Assembly (NCBI GenBank): GCA_017535315.1
Contig: JAFXUD010000002.1
Span: forward strand, 361,111-425,110
Direction: 5' to 3'
DNA from: Victivallales bacterium
GTDB taxonomy: Bacteria; Verrucomicrobiota; Lentisphaeria; Oligosphaerales; Oligosphaeraceae
DNA: 64,000 nt
The notes under the pieces: generated by a model
The model's database searches: none
Told to the model about the DNA's origin: nothing
Seen by the model: the letters and a program-made list of their open reading frames with translations, nothing else
Made by a program: the position numbers and the translations under genes
Part shown: positions 45,564 to 53,024 of the stretch, piece by piece
Layout of the letters: each line of letters begins with the position of its first letter
Position numbering within the stretch: position 1 is the first letter of the stretch

Positions 45564-46835
45564 ATGAACGGCAAATATCGTATAGGCATTGATGCAGGGA
45601 CAAGCGCCTTTAAGGCGGCGCTCATTGATGAAGCAGGCAATACACTGGCAACTGGCGAAAAACAGCTGGAGCTTGTCAGAGAAGATTCCACTGTGGAGAT
45701 GGATGCCATTTCATACAAGAATGCATTGTATGAACTGCTGGGCAAGGTGGCAGGCAATTATGCCAACGATATTGCAGGCATAGCAATTTCTGGCGCAGCT
45801 GGCTCCACTCTTATGCTGGACAAAAATGACAGGCCATCCGAAATTATATCCTGGCTGGACAAACGTTGGGAAGGGCGCATTCCAGAATGCCTCAATGGCA
45901 TCTGCGAGGCAGAACTGCGGCAGCGAACTGGTTGGCCTTGCCTGAAGTCGTTCCCGCTTGCCCACATCGCCTGGTGGCAACTCAACAAACCTGAGCAGCT
46001 AAACAACGCAAAGTGGATCGGCTTGTGTACAGACTACCTTATCTTCTCACTTTGCGGTAGAAATGCAATGGACTATTCCACTGCAACCACAATGCATCTT
46101 GTTGACCAGCAAAGCAGAACATACTGCCTGGACTACATAGACAGGCTCGGCATCCGAAGGGAGCAGCTAAGCCCGTTGATGCCCTCTGGCACCTATATAG
46201 GAGAACTTACAGACGAAGCCTCACTGGCAACTGGCATTGCCAAGGGAACAAGGGTATTCACGGGTGCATTCGATCACCCTTCCGCCGCAAGAGGCTGCAA
46301 CATTAAAACGGAAGATGAAATGCTGCTTTCATGCGGCACATCCTGGGTTGCATTTGTGCCTATCGCGAACAGGGATTGGATTATATCGCACAGGCTGCTG
46401 TGCGACCCGTTCCTCTCCATGGAAGGCGGTCCCTACGGAGCCATGTTCTCCATCGAAGGACTTGGGCAAAAAATCGACAAACTTGTCACCGAGCATTTTT
46501 CTTATGGCACAGAAGACAAATACAGCCTGTTCAACCAGCTTGCCGAAGCAGCAGGTGATGCATGCATTGATGAAATTGACATGCTTGCTGACACCGTGCC
46601 TGCCTTGCCTAAAGAACGTCTGGCAAGGGCAATCATGAATGGGTGCGCTGCGTTCTTTGCCAGGCACCTTGCAAAACTGGAATTGCCAGTAAAGACAAGG
46701 CGCGTGGTATTGGCAGGCGGCCCTGCCAAAAGCCGCATCTGGCCCAGCATAATCCAGAAATACACACAATTTAACATCGAGGTCACAGACAGCTTCACAG
46801 GCGCCAGAGGCGCCGCGAAATTTGTGTTCCTCTAG
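45564..46835 (+). CDS. FGGY-family carbohydrate kinase
   Basis: ATP-dependent sugar or polyol kinase. The N-terminal phosphate-1 motif is YRIGIDAGTSAFKAALID, FDHPSAARGC holds the catalytic Asp and the adenosine motif is RVVLAGGPAKSR. At 423 residues it is shorter than most FGGY kinases (about 480-520), the C-terminal domain being compact. It lies downstream of the terminator at 45337-45381 and the family C hairpins, so it is likely a separate transcript, yet it fits the same pathway and could make the phosphosugar ligand of the DeoR regulator. Substrate not identifiable by eye. Confidence 0.88.
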   Translation: MNGKYRIGIDAGTSAFKAALIDEAGNTLATGEKQLELVREDSTVEMDAISYKNALYELLGKVAGNYANDIAGIAISGAAGSTLMLDKNDRPSEIISWLDKRWEGRIPECLNGICEAELRQRTGWPCLKSFPLAHIAWWQLNKPEQLNNAKWIGLCTDYLIFSLCGRNAMDYSTATTMHLVDQQSRTYCLDYIDRLGIRREQLSPLMPSGTYIGELTDEASLATGIAKGTRVFTGAFDHPSAARGCNIKTEDEMLLSCGTSWVAFVPIANRDWIISHRLLCDPFLSMEGGPYGAMFSIEGLGQKIDKLVTEHFSYGTEDKYSLFNQLAEAAGDACIDEIDMLADTVPALPKERLARAIMNGCAAFFARHLAKLELPVKTRRVVLAGGPAKSRIWPSIIQKYTQFNIEVTDSFTGARGAAKFVFL

Positions 46836-46890
46836 TGGGGTGTACTCGGGGTGTCCTAAGTGCTAGTACGTTGATTTTAGTATCTTTACC

Positions 46891-46938
46891 TTGAACAATG
46901 CATTACAATCCCATCTTTTCCAGCTCATACCACACATC
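46891..46938 (+). repeat. Dispersed repeat, family E copy 2
   Basis: TTGAACAATGCATTACAAT followed by CCCATCTTTTC and CAGCTCATACC, closely matching 28533-28590. It lies at the very end of the convergent ComEC gene. Confidence 0.6.
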
Positions 46939-46939
46939 A

Positions 46940-49096
46940 TCACTTTTTATTTGCCCCTGAATATAGAGTATAAATTGTGGGTTCTTTATGGAGGTATCCA
47001 ATAAACCGTTTTTTTCTTAATGCCTGTTTTATTTCATAAGTCGTGCCATTGGGAAGCGTGATGAAGATTGTTCCGCCATCATCGTTCTTCACACGGATAT
47101 TTCCGTTGCCTATTTGCAGAGCCGTTTCTCCTGAGGTAATTTTCACTTTGCAGCCTTCGAGGAAAAAACATTTGTTGTCGCCTGGGCATATATGCGTCCC
47201 ATTCAGACGGAATTTCTGCACAAGCGAACGATTTCTGCGATGGTTCAGGAGCCTGGTGCTGGCGCAAAGCGAGTGTATGCGCGAAAAATCCAGTTCCCTG
47301 CTCCATTCCGCTGAATAGAAGTCTGTTAGGACGAGATGCAACTGTTTTGCCGCTCCGCGTTTTTTCAACTCCGACATCATTCGTTTTAGGGCGGTGCGGT
47401 CGCCTTGTTGAAGAATTATCGCAGTCTTTCCGTTGCCAGGAAGAAATGCCACGCATGCAGGACGCGATTTCTCCCCGTTCACAGCAAGGAGTTTTCCGCC
47501 CTTGTCGAAACGGCAAAGGTTGCAGGCAATCAGGCCATTCAGTACAAGAAAGGTCAGCAGGCGAAGTTTGGCGGGGCGCATTTTGCTCAACGCCAGAAAT
47601 AGCAATAGATAATAACACAGTGTGCGAAATGAGGAGAGGGTAGGGCATTCGCGGTAAAGTCCATCTGAAGCACCTAATTGACAGAGAATCAGCAATCCTT
47701 TAAGTATCACGGTCAGACATTTCCCCAAACAGATGGAGGCTTGTGGCCACGCCAGGCCAAGCAGGATTTTTGGGAGGAAACTGAAGATGAGGAGAGTGGC
47801 GAAGGGCGCCAGAAGCGCATTCACGAAAAGGGAGCCGAAGGAGATCATGCCGTTGAAATGCATCATCAGTCCACAACTTCCATACCAGGCGACGATGCTT
47901 CCGATGAAAACAGCGCAACCATTTCTCAGGACATTGAGAAAACGTCGATGGAATGTCCCCGCAGGCAACCACCAGCGGCGTTCGCATATCGTTTCGGTCA
48001 GGGATTCGGCATAGTCTGCGCCGCGAAGAAGCGTTGCGACAAGGATGAAAGAGAAAAGAAAACCGCTGTGCAGGAGGTATAGTGGGTTGACCACCAGAAG
48101 AACCAGGCCTGACAGGGCCAACGTGTTTTCGTTGCTGTGGCGCCGTTGACGATAGAACGCCAATGACATTCCAACTGCCATGAAATAGGAACGCAAGGCC
48201 GACGGGGCGCCTCCTGAAAGCAGAACATACGCCAGTAGTGCGGGCAGGGTCAGCAGGGCACGGTAGCGAAGGGGAATGCCAATGCGTCTTATGAGATAAA
48301 GCATGCTCATGCACAGCATCGTCACGTGCAGACCTGATATCGAGAAGATGTGCACCGAGGCAGATCGGACGAATACTTCCCTCGCTTTTTCGCTTAACTG
48401 TCTGCGTAGCCCCAAGGTCATGGCCGTATATATTGCGGCGCATTTTTCGTCGCTTATTCCGCTGGACAGCATCTCCGCGAGACGGGTGCGCCATTGGAGA
48501 AAACCTCCCCAATATCGGCTCCATCCCGTTGCAGGATGTTGTTCAAGTATTTTCAGCGTCACGCATCTTTGCCGTATTCCTTCTATCTTGCTGTAGAGGG
48601 TGTAGGGACTGTCGTTGTCGAATTCGAGGATGGCTCCGTCCAATGTCAACAGGTCGCCGTAGTGGATAATCGCTTGCGGAGGAAAAGAGCCGAGCAGCTT
48701 GCCGTGGCAGTCAATCCACCCTTTCTCGTTTTGAATGCTGGTTATGGTGAGGTGTGCTGTTTTTCCCAGTTTGGATTCATTTGGGACGGAGCAGACTTGG
48801 CAGCGGATGATGGCGCGGCATTCCCTGCGTCGGAGATATTTTATGTAGGTCTGCCAGGGGGCTTGCATATAGAGTGTCCCCCATAGACAGCCTGCCGCCA
48901 GCGCAAGAAGCAAGAAAAGACTACGCCTGTATGCGCTGAAAAGCATCCCAGACACCAAAAGAAGCAGCAAGGCTGGTAGGCGTAGGGAAAGCACAGGCGA
49001 GGCTATCCCCAAAATATACTCCAGCAGGACGGGAACGCAGGGGCATACTCGAAAATAGGCTTCCAGCCCTTTGTTGTTTTCTGATGGGATATTCAT
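46940..49096 (-). CDS. ComEC/Rec2-family DNA uptake channel protein, degenerate C-terminal domain
   Basis: Inner membrane protein of 718 residues. An N-terminal pair of helices and an OB-like periplasmic segment are followed by the Competence domain (HIFSISGLHVTMLC, H257; GGAPSALRSYFMA) with many helices. It transports single-stranded DNA during natural transformation. The C-terminal region (about residues 565-718) sits where ComEC usually has a metallo-beta-lactamase domain, but the H-x-H-x-D-H metal motif is not seen, so this domain is either degenerate or different. No comEA, dprA or pilus assembly genes are in the window. Confidence 0.82.
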   Translation of the reverse strand: MNIPSENNKGLEAYFRVCPCVPVLLEYILGIASPVLSLRLPALLLLLVSGMLFSAYRRSLFLLLALAAGCLWGTLYMQAPWQTYIKYLRRRECRAIIRCQVCSVPNESKLGKTAHLTITSIQNEKGWIDCHGKLLGSFPPQAIIHYGDLLTLDGAILEFDNDSPYTLYSKIEGIRQRCVTLKILEQHPATGWSRYWGGFLQWRTRLAEMLSSGISDEKCAAIYTAMTLGLRRQLSEKAREVFVRSASVHIFSISGLHVTMLCMSMLYLIRRIGIPLRYRALLTLPALLAYVLLSGGAPSALRSYFMAVGMSLAFYRQRRHSNENTLALSGLVLLVVNPLYLLHSGFLFSFILVATLLRGADYAESLTETICERRWWLPAGTFHRRFLNVLRNGCAVFIGSIVAWYGSCGLMMHFNGMISFGSLFVNALLAPFATLLIFSFLPKILLGLAWPQASICLGKCLTVILKGLLILCQLGASDGLYRECPTLSSFRTLCYYLLLFLALSKMRPAKLRLLTFLVLNGLIACNLCRFDKGGKLLAVNGEKSRPACVAFLPGNGKTAIILQQGDRTALKRMMSELKKRGAAKQLHLVLTDFYSAEWSRELDFSRIHSLCASTRLLNHRRNRSLVQKFRLNGTHICPGDNKCFFLEGCKVKITSGETALQIGNGNIRVKNDDGGTIFITLPNGTTYEIKQALRKKRFIGYLHKEPTIYTLYSGANKK

Positions 49097-49288
49097 TGGT
49101 GGTATTTATGGCTGATATATGAATTCAATAATAGTATATTACTGATTCTCTAAAATGCAAATTAGTTGTCAATTAAGACAATGGTCGTATTAAGAAAGCA
49201 CAAATAAAAAATATGCAAAAATAATTTTGATAAAATTAATTTGCATAAACGCTAATATATGTTAGATTATTTATAAGGAAAACACAAT

Positions 49289-50788
49289 ATGGACTCTCGC
49301 ATCTACATCGCTATTGATCTTAAGTCATTCTATGCCTCGGTGGAGTGCGCCGACAGGCACCTCGACCCCTTGACGACCAACCTGGTGGTGGCGGACAGGA
49401 CGCGGACGGACAAGACCATTTGCCTTGCCGTTTCGCCGCCACTGAAAGCCTGTGGCATCCCTGGACGAGCACGGCTCTTCGAGGTGATCCAGAAGGTGCG
49501 GGAGGTGAATGCGTTGCGGCGGATTCATGCCCCCGACCGATGCTTTACAGGGAATTCCTGCAATGCACATGAACTGGTCGCCAATCCTGCCCTGGCGCTT
49601 AATTACATCGTGGCTCCCCCGCGGATGGCACGGTACCAGGAGGTCAGCAGCAGCATTTTTGCCATCTATATGAAGCATGTTTCGCCCGAGGACATTCATG
49701 TCTATTCCATTGACGAGGTCTTTATCGATGCCACACAGTACTTGCGGAGATACGGTCTTACGCCCCGTGAATTAGCGATGCGGCTCATCCGTGATGTGCT
49801 CAACACCACGGGCATCACGGCTACGGCTGGTATTGGAACGAACCTCTATCTTGCCAAGGTGGCGATGGACATTGTCGCAAAGCATATTCTTGCTGATCAG
49901 GATGGCGTGCGCATCGCGGAACTGGACGAAATCTCCTATCGTCGGCAACTTTGGACACACCGCCCGTTCACGGATTTTTGGCGTATCGGCCATGGCTATG
50001 CCGAGAAACTGGAGGCACATGGAATGCGGACCATGGGCGATGTGGCACAAATCTCCCTCTGCAACGAGGCGCTGCTTTATCGTTTGTTCGGCGTCAACGC
50101 CGAACTGCTCATCGACCACGCCTGGGGGTGGGAACCCTGCACCATTGCGGAAATCAAGGCCTACAAGCCAGAAAGCAGTAGCCTCAGCGTCGGACAGGTG
50201 CTCCAGGAACCGTATGAATTCGAGAAGGGGCGGGTGGTGGTGAAGGAGATGGCCGATGGCCTCTCGCTGGACCTGGTGAGAAAACGGCTGATGACCGACC
50301 AGATGGCGCTGAGCGTCGGCTACGATGTCGAGAACCTGAAAGGCACGGGACGTGGCTATGAGGGACCTGTCGAGATTGACCACTATGGGCGGCAAATACC
50401 AAAGGGGGTGCATGGCTCGGTTAATCTGGAGCGGTGGACCTCTTCCTCAAGGTGTATCATCGATGTCGTGGCGCGTCTCTATGAGCGGATTGTGAATCCA
50501 AATCTGCTGGTGCGCAGGATATGCGTGGTGGCCAGCCACGTGATAGATGAGGCTCTGGCGCAATCGCAGTCAAAGCCCGAGCAACTCGAATTCTTCATCG
50601 ACTATGAGGCATTGGAGGAAGAGAGGGCAAGGCAGCAGGCGGATGCGGCGCGAGAGAGGAGGGCGCAGGAGGCTCTTCTGACCATTCGACAGAAGTTGGG
50701 CAGAAACGCCATCCTCAAGGGGATGAACTTGGAGGAGGGCGCAACCGCGCGTGAACGAAACTGCCAGATTGGAGGGCACAAGGCATGA
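49289..50788 (+). CDS. Y-family (UmuC/DinB-like) translesion DNA polymerase
   Basis: Error-prone polymerase of 499 residues, of the longer UmuC-like kind common in Bacillota. Catalytic acids are D10 (IYIAIDLKSFYASVE) and D142-E143 (VYSIDEVFID). The steric/fingers segment TKTICLAVSPPLK, the HhH region with RTMGDVAQIS, and a little-finger domain with VGYDVENLKG follow. A C-terminal extension is rich in E/R/A. The start follows AAGGAA. The stop overlaps a YolD-like gene by four bases, the usual pairing in Bacillota mobile DNA, so transfer is plausible. It probably bypasses DNA lesions; no LexA site was identified with confidence. Confidence 0.93.
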   Translation: MDSRIYIAIDLKSFYASVECADRHLDPLTTNLVVADRTRTDKTICLAVSPPLKACGIPGRARLFEVIQKVREVNALRRIHAPDRCFTGNSCNAHELVANPALALNYIVAPPRMARYQEVSSSIFAIYMKHVSPEDIHVYSIDEVFIDATQYLRRYGLTPRELAMRLIRDVLNTTGITATAGIGTNLYLAKVAMDIVAKHILADQDGVRIAELDEISYRRQLWTHRPFTDFWRIGHGYAEKLEAHGMRTMGDVAQISLCNEALLYRLFGVNAELLIDHAWGWEPCTIAEIKAYKPESSSLSVGQVLQEPYEFEKGRVVVKEMADGLSLDLVRKRLMTDQMALSVGYDVENLKGTGRGYEGPVEIDHYGRQIPKGVHGSVNLERWTSSSRCIIDVVARLYERIVNPNLLVRRICVVASHVIDEALAQSQSKPEQLEFFIDYEALEEERARQQADAARERRAQEALLTIRQKLGRNAILKGMNLEEGATARERNCQIGGHKA

Positions 50789-51078
50789 GAGAAGATGTTT
50801 TCCCATACGAGGAGATTGTGAACCTGCCGCACCACGTTTCGCATAGCCGAACGCAGATGCCGTTGCATGACCGCGCCGCGCAATTCGCCCCGTTCGCCGC
50901 GCTCACAGGCTACAGCGAGTCCATTGACGAGACCGTGCGCCAGGTGGAGGCGCAATTCGAACACTACGAACGTGAGCAGGATATTGGGGATAGGACATAT
51001 GCAACGTATGCCTCAGATAATTCTCCTATTTTGCCGCCTGTACCTGTTGTTCGGCATAGAGTCGTCGGGCCTGAATAA
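50785..51078 (+). CDS. YolD-like protein, shortened
   Basis: A 97-residue partner protein found after Y-family polymerases. The conserved N-terminal half is intact (YEEIVNLPHHVSHSRTQMPL; DRAAQFAPFAALTGYSESID). The usual C-terminal half, which carries a beta-rich domain, is missing: after about residue 66 the sequence is unlike the family, and the last 18 codons run antisense over the end of the PnuC gene. It looks like a deletion fused the reading frame into foreign sequence. Translation is coupled to the polymerase by an ATGA overlap. Function of the family is unclear, and activity of this short form is doubtful. Confidence 0.75.
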   Translation: MREDVFPYEEIVNLPHHVSHSRTQMPLHDRAAQFAPFAALTGYSESIDETVRQVEAQFEHYEREQDIGDRTYATYASDNSPILPPVPVVRHRVVGPE

Positions 51079-51706
51079 AGCCCAAGACATTGCAGTATAA
51101 AGAGTAAATGGAGAATACGAGGAAGGTGATTCGGTCAGGTTCGTTCGCCATGACGATGACGTTCAGAAGGATGTTGGCAAGGCAGTTTGGAATCATCAGC
51201 CAGGTGTATTCTACGAATGCAAAAAGCGTAAGAACGTATATTAGCAGACCAAATAGCGTCATTGACGAATCAATGATCTGATAGTTTGAATGCATGTAGC
51301 GCAGCGTGAAAAACACTGCCAGCCAGACGAGAATGCAGATGATGGCTGCCACCATACGCTGTCGCCAGCTCATCCTCCGTAGCATTGTCGAATGTTTGTA
51401 GGAACGGCGTGTCCACAGGATGAAGGTGGCAAGCTGAAAAGGGCAGGAAACCAGCAGATCGGAGGCGCTGATGGCATATAGCCCATAATGCCAATCGACA
51501 CACGCATACAGTATCGAGTTAAGACCGCCGATGAGACTGGCGTTGCGGTTGACTTTCGACTGGAGTATTGAAACGACTATCGATATGTAAAGCGGCAAGA
51601 TGCGAAAGACCGCCTGGTGGTAGATAATTCCTGTTACGGTTATCAGTACCGTTGTGAGGGCCAGGGGAAAGCTGTCAATGAGTATTTTTCGGTATGAAGG
51701 TGTCAT
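51026..51706 (-). CDS. pnuC: PnuC-type nicotinamide riboside/ribosyl nucleoside transporter
   Basis: Inner membrane protein of about 226 residues with six or seven hydrophobic helices, fitting the PnuC family of vitamin transporters: ALTTVLITVTGIIYHQAVF, SKVNRNASLIGGLNSILYA, a polar WHYGLYAISASDLLVS segment, and NCLANILLNVIV. PnuC proteins take up nicotinamide riboside for NAD synthesis. The ATG at 51706 is used; a TTG at 51724 is possible and neither has a strong ribosome site. The 3' end overlaps the shortened YolD-like gene. No nicotinamide-riboside kinase is nearby. Assignment is by overall pattern; moderate certainty. Confidence 0.7.
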   Translation of the reverse strand: MTPSYRKILIDSFPLALTTVLITVTGIIYHQAVFRILPLYISIVVSILQSKVNRNASLIGGLNSILYACVDWHYGLYAISASDLLVSCPFQLATFILWTRRSYKHSTMLRRMSWRQRMVAAIICILVWLAVFFTLRYMHSNYQIIDSSMTLFGLLIYVLTLFAFVEYTWLMIPNCLANILLNVIVMANEPDRITFLVFSIYSLYCNVLGFIQARRLYAEQQVQAAK

Positions 51707-51724
51707 TGGAAAACATTCGTACAA

Positions 51725-51856
51725 ATTTTGAAATTATCTCTATCGAGGCAATTTCAAAACTATCATCGAAATGCGCGTCGATATGAACACATTGGCGTTG
51801 CCTTAGCCACTGCGCCCATCTCTTAGTGCATTTCGCGCAAGTTTTGAAATTACCTC
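51725..51856. repeat. Three-arm inverted repeat (family A)
   Basis: Arms of the AGTTTTGAAATTACCTC type lie at 51725-51740, 51745-51761 (inverted) and 51840-51856. The first two form a tight hairpin, and the second pairs with the third across 78 bases that contain GAAATGCGCG and GCATTTCGCGC. The arm sequence matches the 18-bp arms at 1109-1157. It lies between the PnuC and DUF2293 genes and ends with GGGGAACA, the family C end motif. Confidence 0.7.
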
Positions 51857-51883
51857 TCATTTTGGGGAACATGGCGTTTCCGT

Positions 51884-52564
51884 TTATTTCAGTCTTGCCA
51901 ATGCCTTCTGGAGTGGGCAGTCGGCGGGTATATCGTTGCCTCTGCGGTAGTCCTTCAGCAAGGCCAGCGATTCCTGCGCAATGTCATGCCGTACTTCGCG
52001 GCGTTTACCAGCAACGCGTGGGATGTAGCGGTGGTCGTAATCCGTCGTATTGTGACGCATCCAGGCGATGACGGCGGCACACGCGCGTTCCTCGATGGGA
52101 ATACGCTGCGTCCGCGCGACCGTGCCGCTTCCAACGGGCGTGGTGAACTCCGTGATGACCTTGGCGAGGCGTGCTGCCAGCTCTTCATATCTCTTGTGGA
52201 AGCCGAGGAATTCCTGGATGGCCTTTTCGAACTCCTCCTGATATTCAACTTGCCTTTTTTCGCGTTGCCTACGCCCCGCTTCCAGTTTCTTCTGGTATTC
52301 TGGCGTCTCTCGCTCGGCCTTGAGCTGTTCTGCTATGTCAGAAGCCAGTCCAATGGGAACACAGAGGCCAATACCGAACTCCTTTCGACCAACCTTGCGC
52401 TTCACAACCCAATAGTCGGGTGCGGTGGTCTTGAGGCGGCGCGTCAATGCAGGGTCCCCCGACGGAATGAACTCCCAGCCTTCAGGCAAATCCACAAAAC
52501 GCCCGTCTTTCGAGTATTTGCGGATGCCTTGCAGCGCATATACGACTGTCTCCTGCTTGTCCAT
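51884..52564 (-). CDS. DUF2293 domain protein
   Basis: A 226-residue soluble protein. The C-terminal 80 residues (RIPIEERACAAVIAWMRHNT, then YDHRYIPRVAGKRREVRH) match the DUF2293 pattern of R-H-x-x-T-x-Y-D. The middle contains a charged helix (KKLEAGRRQREKRQVEYQEE) likely to be a coiled coil. The family is found in bacteria and fungi and its role is unknown; a nucleic-acid link has been supposed from its basic surface. It is flanked by family A and D repeats. Confidence 0.75.
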   Translation of the reverse strand: MDKQETVVYALQGIRKYSKDGRFVDLPEGWEFIPSGDPALTRRLKTTAPDYWVVKRKVGRKEFGIGLCVPIGLASDIAEQLKAERETPEYQKKLEAGRRQREKRQVEYQEEFEKAIQEFLGFHKRYEELAARLAKVITEFTTPVGSGTVARTQRIPIEERACAAVIAWMRHNTTDYDHRYIPRVAGKRREVRHDIAQESLALLKDYRRGNDIPADCPLQKALARLK

Positions 52565-53024
52565 TATCTTTCTCTCAATATTCTGAGGTAATCACTTTAC
52601 TATAGCACATAAAAAAGAGAGGCTTTATTATTTTGCACAAAAAAACGGGAATTATGTACTTTAGTTGCCGATTAGACTTTACCAACAGAGAAGAGCCGCG
52701 ACAGCGGCAGCAGGAACATAGCCGTGACAGGAGCGAAGCCGCGTAAGCGGCGGTAAGAGTATAGCCGTGGGTGAAGCGAAGCCGCGACAGCGGCGAAGCG
52801 AAACCCACGGTTAGATGACCACCCCGATCCTTGTGCGCCGTGCCGCGTAGCGCAGCGAAGCGGCAAGGCGCATCTTGACCATCAACCAGTGAGGGATAAT
52901 GTCATCAGGAAACTCAAGTAAATTATTTTCCAAAAAAAAGCCTTATTGAGGAAAAAGCATTTATATTGTGGTATATTGAAGTAATTGCATAAACCTAGAA
53001 ACTCTTTTCCCTAGAGAACTCACA
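52565..53024. other. Intergenic region holding the long structured repeat
   Basis: No gene in 460 bases. It contains repeat family D copy 2 (52648-52920) and the leader of the GH-like gene at 53025. Confidence 0.7.
52648..52920 (+). repeat. Long structured repeat, copy 2 (repeat family D)
   Basis: Second copy of 18225-18455, same order and same ends, about nine bases in ten identical. It differs by a tandem duplication: two 43-bp units (52695-52737 and 52738-52780), each opening with a GCCGC/GCGGC hairpin and ending GAGCGAA or GAAGCGAA, precede the CCGTGGGT/ACCCACGG palindrome and the TGCGCC/GGCGCA double hairpin. The hairpin loops vary (acag, taag) while the arms are constant, as expected for a selected structure. 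Confidence 0.8.
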
